From contig WBUG01000030.1 in the NCBI GenBank assembly GCA_008933835.1, forward strand, positions 1 to 38,739: DNA of 38,739 nt, in the 5' to 3' direction. The notes below the pieces were generated by a model. That model worked only from the letters and a program-made list of their open reading frames with translations, was not told the origin of the DNA and made no database searches. Source of the stretch: Bacteroidota bacterium (GTDB taxonomy: Bacteria; Bacteroidota; Ignavibacteria; UBA10030; UBA8401). This document shows positions 1 through 8,262 of the stretch, piece after piece (within the stretch, counting starts at the first letter, position 1; each line of letters opens with the position of its first letter). The position numbers and the translations under genes were made by a program.

Positions 1-2
1 GA

Positions 3-119
3 AGAGAAATCAAATACGTACAAAAACTGTTGAACGAGCGACCACGAGAAGCACTCAACTGGCGAACCCCGAAAAATGCGTTTAACCAACTTGTTGGATC
101 TGTTGCGTTAAAAACTTGA
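3..119 (+). CDS. IS30-family transposase, C-terminal fragment (runs off left edge)
   Basis: The open frame from base 3 encodes the last 38 residues of a protein and ends at TGA 117-119. It contains LNERPREALNWRTPKNAF, which matches the end of the DDE domain in IS30-type transposases (typically LNxRPRxxLxWxTPxExF). In the full-length enzyme this domain cuts and joins IS ends. Only the extreme C-terminus is visible, so whether the element is intact cannot be judged. Base composition is clearly more AT-rich than the chromosomal genes that follow, which fits a mobile element. The stop codon lies inside the presumed terminal repeat, as is common in IS30 elements. Family assignment is fairly sure; the exact IS is unknown. 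Confidence 0.75.
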   Translation, partial: REIKYVQKLLNERPREALNWRTPKNAFNQLVGSVALKT

Positions 120-126
120 ATCTACC
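103..126. mobile_element. Right terminal inverted repeat / end of the IS30-type element
   Basis: The segment TTGCGTTAAAAACTTGAATC followed by TACC resembles the right end of IS30-family elements, whose outer end reads GTAGATTCAA on the other strand. The transposase stop codon is embedded in it. The element therefore seems to end near base 125, about 24 bases beyond the stop codon of the M64 peptidase gene. The left end is outside the window, so the pairing of the two repeats and any target duplication could not be checked. Confidence 0.55.
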
Positions 127-149
127 AATTGTAAAAATCGATAGGTTAT

Positions 150-1562
150 CTACTTGCAAAACGTATCGATGACCTTATTGATGGCGGCGCTGCAGACCGG
201 ATCGAATCCCACCAGACTGAGCGTGAACATCCGGCAATCCACCGCCGGACGATAGACCCCCTTCGAGACGTAGCCTCCCCCTTCGAACAGCCCCACCGTA
301 TTCTTGTACTGCGCTCCGGTGATGATCGCCTGTCCCGCGTCATAGAGCGGCTTCCGTTTCTGATAGTAGTCCGGTGCGAGACGGTCCAGTTTCGCGCGCA
401 TCGTCTCGAGCGAATCGTACTCCTCTTTCCGCCACGGTGTCGGCACGGGGGTGGAGGCGGCGACGAAGGAGCGCCATTTCAGCTTCGTGCGGTCGGTCTG
501 CGTGGTGAGGTTCGGTTCCCACGGTTCGACCCCGGCCTGGTAGAAGTCGGTGTAGGCGACGGACGAGGTGTAGTATTCGTCGCCGAGGCCGCCGAAGGAG
601 TGACCCAGTTCGTGCACGAACACGTAGTCCATCTGCCACTCCATCCCTTTCTTGTCCGTCTTCGTGAAGCAGGTGGTGTAGAGGTTATAGATGCCTCCGC
701 CCCCATAGCGGTCGTCGTTCACGAGGATGGCGAGCGCGTCGTACGGCACCTGCCCGCAGATGTCGCGCAGCGTGCGGTTCTCCTCCGTCAGGATGTACCG
801 GGCGGAGCCGAACGTGTCGTACATCGTGCCGAGCGCGTTCTCGACCCACTCGTTGGACATCGGACGGTCCACGCCGCTCTCCTTCGATTCCACCTCGATC
901 ATCCACACGTTGAACTCCTTCCGACGCTCCTTGAAGGGGGAGGTGCCGAAGAGCGCGTCGGTGTAGTGCTTCACGTCCTCGCGGAACTTCTCCATGTCCG
1001 CTTTCGCGTACCCGTCGCCGACGATGAGCAGGTCCACCTTCTTCTCCGGCGGACCGTTGTCGATGAACTTGCGGGAGGGGAAGAGGGGTGTGCGGTTCTG
1101 CCGGTTGACGGCGGCGGCGTTCGCCGGATCGATGACCGCGGAGAAGAGCTCGCGGAAGTTCATCTGTTTGTCCCGCCGGGAGATGGTGAGCTGCACCCGT
1201 TCCTTCGGCATGGGAATGCGCACCGTCTCATGGAACGTTTTCATCGTACCGGCGAGCGCCTCGTCCGTGGAGTGCCATTCGTTGAACATCGAGGAGAATC
1301 CGCGCGAGTAGATGAGCCGGCCGGAGGCCGCATCGAAGACCCGCAGCATGTACTCGCCGAAGTTCAGCCCGTCCAGCAGCTGCGTCCGGCTTCCGGGCCA
1401 CGGGCCTTCGTCGTACAGCTTGTCCAGCGCGAACAGTTCCGTCCCCTTGGTGCCGGTGTGGTGGTAGTCCACCCGCAGCGTCCGGTCCGTAAAGAAGTCG
1501 GCGTAGGATTGCCCCGGGGCGGAGACGGGCAGCAGCAGGAGGAGCAGGAGCGAGATTTTCAT
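150..1562 (-). CDS. Secreted zinc metallopeptidase, family M64 (IgA-peptidase-like)
   Basis: The 470-residue product is a predicted exported peptidase. It opens with a short signal peptide (MKISLLLLLLLPVSAPGQS). An N-terminal beta-rich region (about 20-140) matches the M64 N-terminal domain seen in Bacteroidota. The catalytic domain (about 170-470) carries VDLLIVGDGYA near 177 and the zinc motif HELGHSFGGLGDE, with H317, E318 and H321 and a following D328/E329. This HExxH-GxxDE pattern is typical of family M64, named after a Clostridium IgA peptidase; the substrate here is unknown. The open frame continues upstream, but the chosen ATG starts the signal peptide and has GGAG six bases ahead. 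The gene is divergent from the phosphatase gene. Its 3' end is only about 24 bases from an IS30 end, so its natural terminator may have been lost. Confidence 0.88.
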   Translation of the reverse strand: MKISLLLLLLLPVSAPGQSYADFFTDRTLRVDYHHTGTKGTELFALDKLYDEGPWPGSRTQLLDGLNFGEYMLRVFDAASGRLIYSRGFSSMFNEWHSTDEALAGTMKTFHETVRIPMPKERVQLTISRRDKQMNFRELFSAVIDPANAAAVNRQNRTPLFPSRKFIDNGPPEKKVDLLIVGDGYAKADMEKFREDVKHYTDALFGTSPFKERRKEFNVWMIEVESKESGVDRPMSNEWVENALGTMYDTFGSARYILTEENRTLRDICGQVPYDALAILVNDDRYGGGGIYNLYTTCFTKTDKKGMEWQMDYVFVHELGHSFGGLGDEYYTSSVAYTDFYQAGVEPWEPNLTTQTDRTKLKWRSFVAASTPVPTPWRKEEYDSLETMRAKLDRLAPDYYQKRKPLYDAGQAIITGAQYKNTVGLFEGGGYVSKGVYRPAVDCRMFTLSLVGFDPVCSAAINKVIDTFCK

Positions 1563-1691
1563 TGAATTCTCCGATAAATAAGCGTTCATTCGTGACATTA
1601 ATATAGAGAATGCCGCGGACAGATGGTAGGCGCAACACCGCCTCCTCGATCGCCGTAGCAGGAGGGAGACGTTCCGACGACGGAGGAGAAC
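1563..1691. other. Divergent intergenic region
   Basis: These 129 bases separate the divergent M64 peptidase and phosphatase genes and must hold both promoters. The stretch around 1596-1612 is AT-rich (TTAATATAGAG) and could serve as a -10 region, but I see no convincing pair of boxes on either strand. A GGAGG ribosome-binding site at about 1682-1687 serves the phosphatase gene. Confidence 0.4.
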
Positions 1692-2882
1692 ATGGCATCG
1701 AAGCACAACATCCTGAGAACGATGAGCGACGCAGACATCCGCCGGCTTGCGGTGGCGGTGGCGTTCCTCTTCGCCATGATCGGTCCCCTCACGCTGCTCA
1801 TGGACGACACCATCATCGCCGCCTCCTGGCTCCGGCTGCTCGTCATGACGGTCGTCAGCGGAGCCTTCTCCGCCTCCATCATCCTCGCTAAGGGGAATCC
1901 CTTCAAACTGCTGGGGTCCGTTCTCATCTACATCTGCATCACTCTGCTTCTCGCTTTCGTCCGCTTCGAGGCTCTGGAGCCGGATGTCCCGGCGGTGGAG
2001 GTGAAACCCGGAGTCCCCTTCGCTCTCAGCCGCGAACAGCTGGCCGACCTCAACGTGAAGCGGACCATGTTCGGGATGACGGCCATCCTCTGTCTCACCG
2101 TCGGATACGCGCTGTTCGTCCGGGTCATCTCCCGCGAGAACAAGCGGCGGGCCGCGGTCGAGGCGGAGATGAAGCTCGCGCAGCGCATCCATGCATCGCT
2201 CCTGCCGAAGGGGACGTACACCGGCGGAGGATGCGAGGCCGGAGGCATCAGCGTACCCGCGACGGAAGTGGGGGGCGATTTCTTCGACGTGGTGAGACTC
2301 GGACCGGCGTCGGTGCTGGTGGTGGCCGCTGATGCGTCAGGGCACGGTACCGGAGCGGGAGTGCTCTCCGCGATGACCAAGAGCGCGCTCCTGCAGGAGG
2401 CTCGGCACACGCACACGCCGGCCGCGCTCCTCACGAACGTGAACCGGACGCTGTTCGCCGTGACGGAGCGGAACATGTTCATCACCTGTGCGGCGGTGCT
2501 CGTCGATACGGCCGCGAAGAGAGCGGAGGTCGTGACAGCGGGACATCCGCCGGTGCTCGTCCGGCGACAGGGCGGACGGATCGAGGAGGTGCGCATTCCC
2601 GGCGTAGCGCTCGGCATCGCGCCGGAGACGGAATACCGTTCGGCGTTCGTTTCGCTGGAGGACGCCGATGCGATCTTTCTTTTCACGGACGGAGCGGTGG
2701 AATGCCGGAACAGCAGCGGCGAAGAGTTCGGTCCCGAACGACTTCGCGTCATGCTCGCGACCCTTCCATTGGCGGAGGCCGGTGCCATGAGCGTTTCGGC
2801 CGTCGAGCAGGTGCGGACGTTCGCCGGAAAGAGCGAGATACAAGATGATATCACCATCGTTTGTGTGAAAGTGAATGTGTAA
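1692..2882 (+). CDS. Membrane-anchored PP2C/SpoIIE-type serine phosphatase (RsbU-like)
   Basis: A 396-residue signalling phosphatase. Four hydrophobic segments (about 18-36, 44-65, 72-90, 125-145) anchor it in the inner membrane. A short linker with the MKLAQRIHASLLP motif, usual in RsbU proteins, leads to the PP2C domain (about 170-396). Metal-ligand positions are visible: D196 in EVGGDFFDV, D214 in ADASGHG, LFTDG, and the QDD near 384-386. Such enzymes dephosphorylate anti-anti-sigma factors of the SpoIIAA/RsbV type and so switch partner-controlled sigma factors. No STAS or RsbW-like partner is in the window, so its target is unknown. The start is supported by GGAGG just upstream. No sensory domain (PAS, GAF, HAMP) is apparent, so any input probably comes through the membrane part. 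Confidence 0.88.
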   Translation: MASKHNILRTMSDADIRRLAVAVAFLFAMIGPLTLLMDDTIIAASWLRLLVMTVVSGAFSASIILAKGNPFKLLGSVLIYICITLLLAFVRFEALEPDVPAVEVKPGVPFALSREQLADLNVKRTMFGMTAILCLTVGYALFVRVISRENKRRAAVEAEMKLAQRIHASLLPKGTYTGGGCEAGGISVPATEVGGDFFDVVRLGPASVLVVAADASGHGTGAGVLSAMTKSALLQEARHTHTPAALLTNVNRTLFAVTERNMFITCAAVLVDTAAKRAEVVTAGHPPVLVRRQGGRIEEVRIPGVALGIAPETEYRSAFVSLEDADAIFLFTDGAVECRNSSGEEFGPERLRVMLATLPLAEAGAMSVSAVEQVRTFAGKSEIQDDITIVCVKVNV

Positions 2883-2980
2883 CCTATGACAAGCGACAAA
2901 ACAGATATTTTTCTTGACTTTGCCTCCCGACTTCCCGTTCTTTGTTCGTCAACGAAAACACTTGTCAGGGGAGGAGTGTA

Positions 2981-3700
2981 ATGAAAGTAGGTTTGCTTCG
3001 ATTCGCCGTCGTTGCCGCGTTTCTGGCCGGCTGTTCCGACGGTTCCATGGAGAAGATCGTCACACCGTCGGCGGATGAGTCCGTCGCAGAGCTGCAGCGG
3101 CCGGGCTTGCGGTCGAACGCCATTCTGCCTCCGCCGTCGACTCCCACCGCGTCCGCGACCGCGTCGGTCGATTCCATCTTCTCTTCGGACGGCGCGACCG
3201 ATTCCGTCACCTTCGTCGGCGTGGCCGGCAATTTCGATACGGCGTACTATTCGCTGACCGACGAGTACGGCGTCATCAGTGCGTCGGGGGGATTCACCGT
3301 CGGTTCCGTCACGCTGGAGATGGTGCTGCCGACCAACGCCAACGCGAACGATGCCGACGGCCGGCTCTTCACGTTCACCGTGACATCGGTCGGCGGGACC
3401 GTGACGGCGGTCGCTTCGACCACCGTGGTCGCGCCGTACATCGCGCCGTCGAACGACGATGACGATGACGACGACGGATGCGGCAGCGGTCATCACGGCC
3501 GGGGGCACAACAAGAAGCACTGGAAGTGCGAAAAGTGCGGCAAGCACAACCATGTGAACAAGTGGCACGATTATAAATGCTCGCACTGCTCCTGGAAGCA
3601 CAACGACAACTGGAAATGTGCGAAGTGCGGCAAGCATCACGCCCAGTCGTCCAAGAAGAACTACTGCAATAAGAAGAAGGGTCCCGGCGGCCGCGGCTGA
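2981..3700 (+). CDS. Lipoprotein with polyaspartate linker and Cys/His-rich putative metal-binding tail
   Basis: A 239-residue predicted lipoprotein of unknown function. The signal sequence ends in the lipobox LAGC (C18). Residues about 60-155 look like one beta-sandwich (fibronectin/Ig-like) domain rich in T, V and S. Seven aspartates (159-165) form a linker. The tail (166-239) holds cysteines at 167, 183, 186, 200, 203, 213, 216 and 229 plus many histidines and lysines. The motif WKCxKCGKH occurs twice, 30 residues apart (C183/C186 and C213/C216), with KCSHC between. Paired CxxC motifs suggest zinc-ribbon-like metal binding, unusual for a protein anchored outside the cytoplasm. The start was chosen for its strong GGGGAGGAG site and signal peptide; an in-frame ATG at 2942 lacks both. 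A terminator follows directly. Confidence 0.75.
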   Translation: MKVGLLRFAVVAAFLAGCSDGSMEKIVTPSADESVAELQRPGLRSNAILPPPSTPTASATASVDSIFSSDGATDSVTFVGVAGNFDTAYYSLTDEYGVISASGGFTVGSVTLEMVLPTNANANDADGRLFTFTVTSVGGTVTAVASTTVVAPYIAPSNDDDDDDDGCGSGHHGRGHNKKHWKCEKCGKHNHVNKWHDYKCSHCSWKHNDNWKCAKCGKHHAQSSKKNYCNKKKGPGGRG

Positions 3701-3720
3701 CCCTCGCGGTACGCCGAACG

Positions 3721-3759
3721 GAGGCGAAGGACCGGTACGGTCCTTCGCCTCTTGCTTTG
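3721..3759 (+). terminator. Strong intrinsic terminator after the lipoprotein gene
   Basis: A perfect 14-bp stem is formed by 3721-3734 and 3738-3751 with a GTA loop, followed by TTGCTTTG. It begins 20 bases after the lipoprotein stop codon and separates that gene from the methyltransferase block. The long stem with a U-containing tail is typical of rho-independent terminators. Confidence 0.85.
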
Positions 3760-3841
3760 TACACCCTCCCGGCGCTTCCCCCTTCCATCTCCGCGAATCT
3801 TTTTCTACATTGCCCCATCGTTCACATCGCAGGACCGGACC

Positions 3842-4975
3842 ATGACGCCCCGCGAACGGGTCCTCGCCGCCATGCGGCGGGAACCGGTCGATACCGTTCC
3901 CCTGATGTGCCAGATGAGCATCGGCCACATGCTGCAGCAGTACCGGTGCTCACCGGCCGATTTCTGGCATGACGTCGATACGTTCGCGGACGGGCTCGTC
4001 CGGCTGCGCGAACTGTACGGCTTCGACGGCATCCTCGTCAGCCTCCACGGCCACGATCCCTCCTGGCGCGGCGGCATCGCATCGCGCCGCATGACGGAGG
4101 AGTACGAAGAGATCGTCTGGAAGAACGGCGACGCCACGCACTACCTGTTCGACGACCTGCCGGAGCACATCGCCGCGCGCCCGCGCGAACTCCCTCCCGT
4201 GGGCGAGGTCTCGCGCAACGACCTTCCCGCGGCGCTCGACGTCATCCCCGTCTCCCAGGGACTCAAGTTCTTCATCCACCCCGCGCACCGGTTCGACATC
4301 TTCCGCACGCTGCACGACCGCACGGGGGGGATGTACTCGCTGCACGGGGAGATCACGTCGCCGTTCGATTACTACCTCGACTTCGTCGGGTACCAGGAGG
4401 GGCTCATCGGCATGATCGACGCGCCGGAGACGGTGGCGATGATCATGGGGCATTACGCGGAGCTCATCGAAGAGCTCGCCGTGGCGATGTGCGGCGAGGG
4501 GATCGACGCCATCAAGGTCTCCTCCCCGTACGCCGGCTCCTCCTTCATCTCCCCGGAATTCTACGCGGCGTTCGTCCTGCCGCACGAGGGGCGCATCGCC
4601 CGCGCGGTGCGGGCGCAGGGGACCGAGATCTACACGCACACCTGCGGCGCGGTGAACGACCGGCTCGAACTGATGTTCGACGCCGGCGTGAGCGGCATCG
4701 AATGTCTGGACCCGGAACCGCTCGGCGACGTGGACCTGGCGGACGCCTTCCGCCGCATCGGACACCGGGGCTTCATCAAGGGGAATATCGATTCGGTGAC
4801 GGTGCTGCTGCAGGGGACGGAGACGGAGATCGAGGCCGACGTCCGCCGGCGCATCGAGACCGGACGCGCGCACCCCGGCTTCATCCTCAGTACCGCCTGC
4901 TCCATCGCTCCGCGCGTGAAGCGGGAGCATGTGCGGCTGCTCCGAACGCTCGTGGACCGGTACGGAGGGACATGA
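3842..4975 (+). CDS. Uroporphyrinogen-decarboxylase-family corrinoid methyltransferase (MtaA/CmuA-like)
   Basis: The 377-residue TIM-barrel protein belongs to the UroD superfamily. It shows the MtaA/MtbA-type zinc signature: H266-x-C268 in THTCG and C353 in STACS. Methyltransferases of the superfamily use it to bind zinc and activate a thiol or methyl donor; true haem-pathway decarboxylases lack it. It is cytoplasmic. The next gene, overlapping by ATGA, encodes a corrinoid protein, so the likely job is moving a methyl group onto or off that cobalamin carrier. The methyl donor cannot be read from sequence. The start MTPRERVLAAM is the family's usual N-terminus with AGGA seven bases upstream; an upstream ATG at 3752 would add a non-conserved extension overlapping the region after the terminator. 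A UroD role in haem synthesis is less likely. Confidence 0.85.
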   Translation: MTPRERVLAAMRREPVDTVPLMCQMSIGHMLQQYRCSPADFWHDVDTFADGLVRLRELYGFDGILVSLHGHDPSWRGGIASRRMTEEYEEIVWKNGDATHYLFDDLPEHIAARPRELPPVGEVSRNDLPAALDVIPVSQGLKFFIHPAHRFDIFRTLHDRTGGMYSLHGEITSPFDYYLDFVGYQEGLIGMIDAPETVAMIMGHYAELIEELAVAMCGEGIDAIKVSSPYAGSSFISPEFYAAFVLPHEGRIARAVRAQGTEIYTHTCGAVNDRLELMFDAGVSGIECLDPEPLGDVDLADAFRRIGHRGFIKGNIDSVTVLLQGTETEIEADVRRRIETGRAHPGFILSTACSIAPRVKREHVRLLRTLVDRYGGT

Positions 4976-5613
4976 CACACCACTCGCTGCTGCTCATCCT
5001 CTCCCAGTGCGTCATCGACGGACGGCACGTCGAATCCGAACAGACCGTCCGCACGCTGCTCGGCGAGGGGGCGTCCCCGATGTCCGTCCTCGACGACGGA
5101 CTCCTTCCCGGCATGGCGGTGGTGGGGCAGCGGTTCCGCGACGGCGAGATGTTCCTCCCGCAGGTGCTCGTCTCCGCACGCGCGATGAAGACGGCGATGG
5201 CGGTGCTCGAACCGCTGCTCGCCGCGAGCAACGTCGAACCGAAAGGGACGGTGCTCATCGGCACGGTGAAAGGGGACGTGCACGACATCGGAAAGAACCT
5301 CGTCTCCGTGATGCTGCAGGGGAACGGGTACCGCGTGGTGGACATCGGCACGCAGAACCCGGTGGAGAAGTACCTCGCGGCGTACGAACAGCACCGCCCG
5401 GACGTCGTCGGACTCTCCGCCCTGCTCACCACCACGATGATGTACATGCCGACGGTCATCGCCGGCTTCCGCTCCCGCGGCATTCCCGTTCCCGTCATCG
5501 TCGGCGGCGCGCCGGTCACCCAGCGGTTCGCCGGCGAGATCGGCGCGGACGGTTACGCGAAGAACGCGGTGGACGCGGTGGACCTGGTGAACCGGCTGCT
5601 CAAACGGACATGA
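4972..5613 (+). CDS. Corrinoid (cobalamin-binding) protein, MtaC/MttC/MetH-B12 type
   Basis: A 213-residue methyl carrier with the two parts usual for this family. The helical cap covers about 1-88 ([20 protein letters not shown]). The Rossmann-type B12 domain follows from about 90, with DVHDIGKN giving D102, H104 and G107, where H104 should be the lower cobalt ligand. SALLTTTM and IVGGAPV complete the B12 signature. It carries a methyl group on cobalt between two methyltransferases. Its ATG overlaps the stop of the UroD-like gene (ATGA), and its own stop overlaps the ATG of the homocysteine methyltransferase gene, so the three are translationally coupled. No reductive-activation partner (RamA or MetH activation domain) is seen in the window. 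Confidence 0.93.
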   Translation: MTHHSLLLILSQCVIDGRHVESEQTVRTLLGEGASPMSVLDDGLLPGMAVVGQRFRDGEMFLPQVLVSARAMKTAMAVLEPLLAASNVEPKGTVLIGTVKGDVHDIGKNLVSVMLQGNGYRVVDIGTQNPVEKYLAAYEQHRPDVVGLSALLTTTMMYMPTVIAGFRSRGIPVPVIVGGAPVTQRFAGEIGADGYAKNAVDAVDLVNRLLKRT

Positions 5614-6488
5614 CCATGGACTTCGCATCGCTCCTGCGCAACGCTCCCGTCCTCTTCGACGGCGCCACCGGAACCGAATATCAGCGGCGGGGACTCCCCG
5701 TCGGGGCCGCGCCGGAACAGTGGGTGATGGAACGGCCGGACGATGTCACGGCGGTGCACCGCGCGTACATCGACGCCGGCGCCCGCATCATCGAAACGTG
5801 CACCTTCGGCGCCACGCGGCGGCGGCTCGACTCGTCCGGACTGTCGTACGGCGTGGAAGAGGTGACCGCGCGCGCCGTGGCGCTGGCACGGCAGGCGGCC
5901 GGCGGGCGCGCGCTGGTCGCCGGCTCGGTCGGTCCCTTCGGCGCGGTGATGGAACCGTACGGCGACGTCCCGGCGGCGGACGTGGAGGCGCTCTTTTCGG
6001 AGCAGGCCGCCGCCCTCGTCGCAGCGGGGGCGGACATCGTGCTCATCGAAACGATGATCTCGCTCGACGAGGCGGTGACGGCGCTGCGCGCGGCGAAACG
6101 CGCCGGAGCGGCGGTCGCCGGCGTCACCATGACCTTCGAGCTCATCGGCGGCGTTCCGCGGACGTCGTTCGGCGAAACGGTGCGCGAGGCGGCCGAGCGG
6201 CTCGCACAGGAGGGAGCCTCCTTCGTCGGAGCGAACTGCGGCGCCGGTTTCGAGCTGATGCGGCTGGTGGCGTCCGAGTTCCGCATCCACGCCTCGGTGC
6301 CGGTGCTCATCCAGACCAACGCCGGCATTCCGGTCATCGAGAACGGCGCCATCCGGTATCCGGAGAACGCCGAATCGTTCGGCGCGTTCGCGTCCGAACT
6401 CGCCGCGCTGGGGGTGCCGATGATCGGCGGATGCTGCGGCACCTCTCCCGAGCACATCGCCGAAGCGCGGAGACGCCTCGGCGGCTGA
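5610..6488 (+). CDS. Homocysteine S-methyltransferase-domain protein (MetH N-terminal module, stand-alone)
   Basis: A 292-residue zinc TIM barrel matching the homocysteine-binding module of cobalamin-dependent methionine synthase. The three zinc cysteines are present: C210 in GANCG and C275/C276 in [11 protein letters not shown]. The opening [14 protein letters not shown] is the family hallmark. It should transfer the methyl group from the upstream corrinoid protein to homocysteine, giving methionine. It has no folate, B12 or activation domain of its own. The start at 5610 gives an ATGA overlap with the corrinoid gene, as at the previous junction; an in-frame ATG at 5616 is a near-equal alternative. 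Another thiol or selenol acceptor is possible but less likely. Confidence 0.87.
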   Translation: MTMDFASLLRNAPVLFDGATGTEYQRRGLPVGAAPEQWVMERPDDVTAVHRAYIDAGARIIETCTFGATRRRLDSSGLSYGVEEVTARAVALARQAAGGRALVAGSVGPFGAVMEPYGDVPAADVEALFSEQAAALVAAGADIVLIETMISLDEAVTALRAAKRAGAAVAGVTMTFELIGGVPRTSFGETVREAAERLAQEGASFVGANCGAGFELMRLVASEFRIHASVPVLIQTNAGIPVIENGAIRYPENAESFGAFASELAALGVPMIGGCCGTSPEHIAEARRRLGG

Positions 6489-6532
6489 AACATACCATCG
6501 GTCATCCCATCGTACCACGAATCCCAACCACT

Positions 6533-8188
6533 ATGCCACGCCGAACCATCCGTTCCCCCCGCGGCTCCGTTCTCAGCGCCAAAGGCTGGGTGCAGGAGGC
6601 CGCCCTCCGCATGCTCATGAACAATCTCGATCCCGACGTCGCCGAGCGTCCGCAGGACCTCGTCGTGTACGGCGGCACCGGGAAAGCGGCGCGGGACTGG
6701 AGGTCCTTCGACGCCATCGTCCGCTCGCTGCGGAGGCTGGAGAGCGACGAGACGCTGCTGGTGCAGTCCGGGAAGCCGGTCGGGCTCTTCCGCACGCACG
6801 CCAACGCGCCGCGCGTGCTCATCGCCAATTCGCTGCTCGTGCCGAAGTGGGCCACGTGGGACGAGTTCCGGCGGCTGGAGGCGCTCGGCCTCACGATGTA
6901 CGGACAGATGACCGCCGGCAGCTGGATCTACATCGGCTCGCAGGGGATCCTGCAGGGAACGTACGAGACCTTCGCCGAAGCGGCGCGGAAGCATTTCCGC
7001 GGTTCGCTCGCCGGCAAGTTCCTCCTCACCGCCGGACTCGGCGGCATGGGAGGGGCGCAGCCGCTCGCCGCCACAATGAACGGCGCCGCCTGTCTCGCCG
7101 TGGAGGTGGACCGCACCCGAATCGAAAAGCGGCTCGCCACGCGGTACCTGGACGTGATGAGCGACGACCTCGATGAAGCGCTCCGCCTCATCGCCGACGC
7201 GAAGCGGACGAAGCGTCCCCTCTCCGTCGGACTGCTCGGCAACGCGGCGGAGATCGTTCCGCGCATCGCGCGCGGGCGGTTCCTGCCGGACATCGTAACG
7301 GACCAGACGTCGGCGCACGACCCGCTCAACGGGTACGTCCCCGCCGGGATGCCGTACGAGAAAGCGCTCCTCCTCCGCCGCTCGGACCCGAAGCGGTACG
7401 TCGCGCTCGCCCGCGCCTCCATCGCCGCCCACATGCGGGGACTGCTCCTGCTGCGGAAGAAAGGGAAGGTGGTGTTCGACTACGGCAACAACCTCCGCGG
7501 CGAAGCGCAGTCCGCCGGCGTACAAGAGGCGTTCGACGTTCCCGGGTTCGTTCCCGAATACATTCGTCCCCTCTTCTGCGACGGAAAAGGTCCGTTCCGC
7601 TGGGCGGCTCTCTCCGGCGACCCGGAGGACATCTACCGGACGGACCGGGCGGTGCTCGAAGCGTTCCCTGCGAACTCCCGGCTTCGAACCTGGATCGAGA
7701 AGGCGCAGAGGATGGTGTCGTTCCAGGGACTTCCCGCGCGCATCTGCTGGCTCGGGTACGGCGAACGGGCAGCGATGGGACGCATCTTCAACGACCTCGT
7801 CCGCCGCGGCGAAGTCTCGGCCCCCATCGTCATCGGCCGGGACCATCTGGACTGCGGCAGTGTCGCCTCCCCCAACCGCGAGACGGAGCGGATGCGGGAC
7901 GGGAGCGATGCCATCGCGGACTGGCCGGTGCTCGGGGCGATGCTGAACGCCGCGGGCGGGGCCAGCTGGGTGAGCGTGCATCACGGCGGCGGGGTCGGCA
8001 TCGGCAATTCCATCCACAACGGCATGGTGGTGGTGTGCGACGGCACGACCGAGGCGGACGAGCGGCTGGCGCGGGTGCTCACGTACGACCCCGGCATGGG
8101 GATCATCCGCCACGCGGATGCGGGCTATCCGCGGGCGTTGCGGAACGCCGCCCGGTGGAACGTCCGTCTTCCCATGCGGGAACGGTGA
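6533..8188 (+). CDS. hutU: Urocanate hydratase (urocanase)
   Basis: A 551-residue protein, about the usual 550-560, matching urocanase throughout. The enzyme adds water to urocanate with tightly bound NAD+, giving imidazolonepropionate, the second step of histidine breakdown in the cytoplasm. Visible hallmarks are [14 protein letters not shown], the NAD-binding stretch [30 protein letters not shown], and [11 protein letters not shown] followed by [19 protein letters not shown], which contains the active-site cysteine. It starts 44 bases after the homocysteine methyltransferase gene and has no clear Shine-Dalgarno site. Imidazolonepropionase lies 4 kb downstream on the same strand, separated by a kinase and a small protein. 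Histidase (hutH) is not in the window. Confidence 0.96.
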   Translation: MPRRTIRSPRGSVLSAKGWVQEAALRMLMNNLDPDVAERPQDLVVYGGTGKAARDWRSFDAIVRSLRRLESDETLLVQSGKPVGLFRTHANAPRVLIANSLLVPKWATWDEFRRLEALGLTMYGQMTAGSWIYIGSQGILQGTYETFAEAARKHFRGSLAGKFLLTAGLGGMGGAQPLAATMNGAACLAVEVDRTRIEKRLATRYLDVMSDDLDEALRLIADAKRTKRPLSVGLLGNAAEIVPRIARGRFLPDIVTDQTSAHDPLNGYVPAGMPYEKALLLRRSDPKRYVALARASIAAHMRGLLLLRKKGKVVFDYGNNLRGEAQSAGVQEAFDVPGFVPEYIRPLFCDGKGPFRWAALSGDPEDIYRTDRAVLEAFPANSRLRTWIEKAQRMVSFQGLPARICWLGYGERAAMGRIFNDLVRRGEVSAPIVIGRDHLDCGSVASPNRETERMRDGSDAIADWPVLGAMLNAAGGASWVSVHHGGGVGIGNSIHNGMVVVCDGTTEADERLARVLTYDPGMGIIRHADAGYPRALRNAARWNVRLPMRER

Positions 8189-8204
8189 AAGCGGCGCCGC
8201 TCCG

Positions 8205-8236
8205 TTTCAATTGAGCGGGCAAATCCGTATTTTCGT
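8205..8236 (+). promoter_or_regulatory. Possible Bacteroidota-type promoter ahead of the hybrid kinase
   Basis: TTTC at 8205-8208, 20 bases, then TATTTTCG at 8229-8236 resembles the Bacteroidota sigma pattern TTTG / TAnnTTTG. It lies 26 bases before the GTG start of the kinase gene and just after hutU. It would give the kinase its own transcription inside the hut block. The match is partial. Confidence 0.3.
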
Positions 8237-8262
8237 TCCATCCTTAACAGACCGGTGCCCGA

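Noticed and set aside
2914-2944. TTGACT/TTTG as the lipoprotein promoter
   Set aside because: No acceptable -10 or -7 box occurs at the right distance, so it was not listed as a feature although a promoter must be near.
3455-3476. GAC/GAT run
   Set aside because: It encodes the polyaspartate linker of the lipoprotein; mixed codons make slippage unlikely.
3842-4975. Haem-pathway uroporphyrinogen decarboxylase
   Set aside because: The protein has the HxC...C zinc signature of methyltransferases and is coupled to a corrinoid protein gene.
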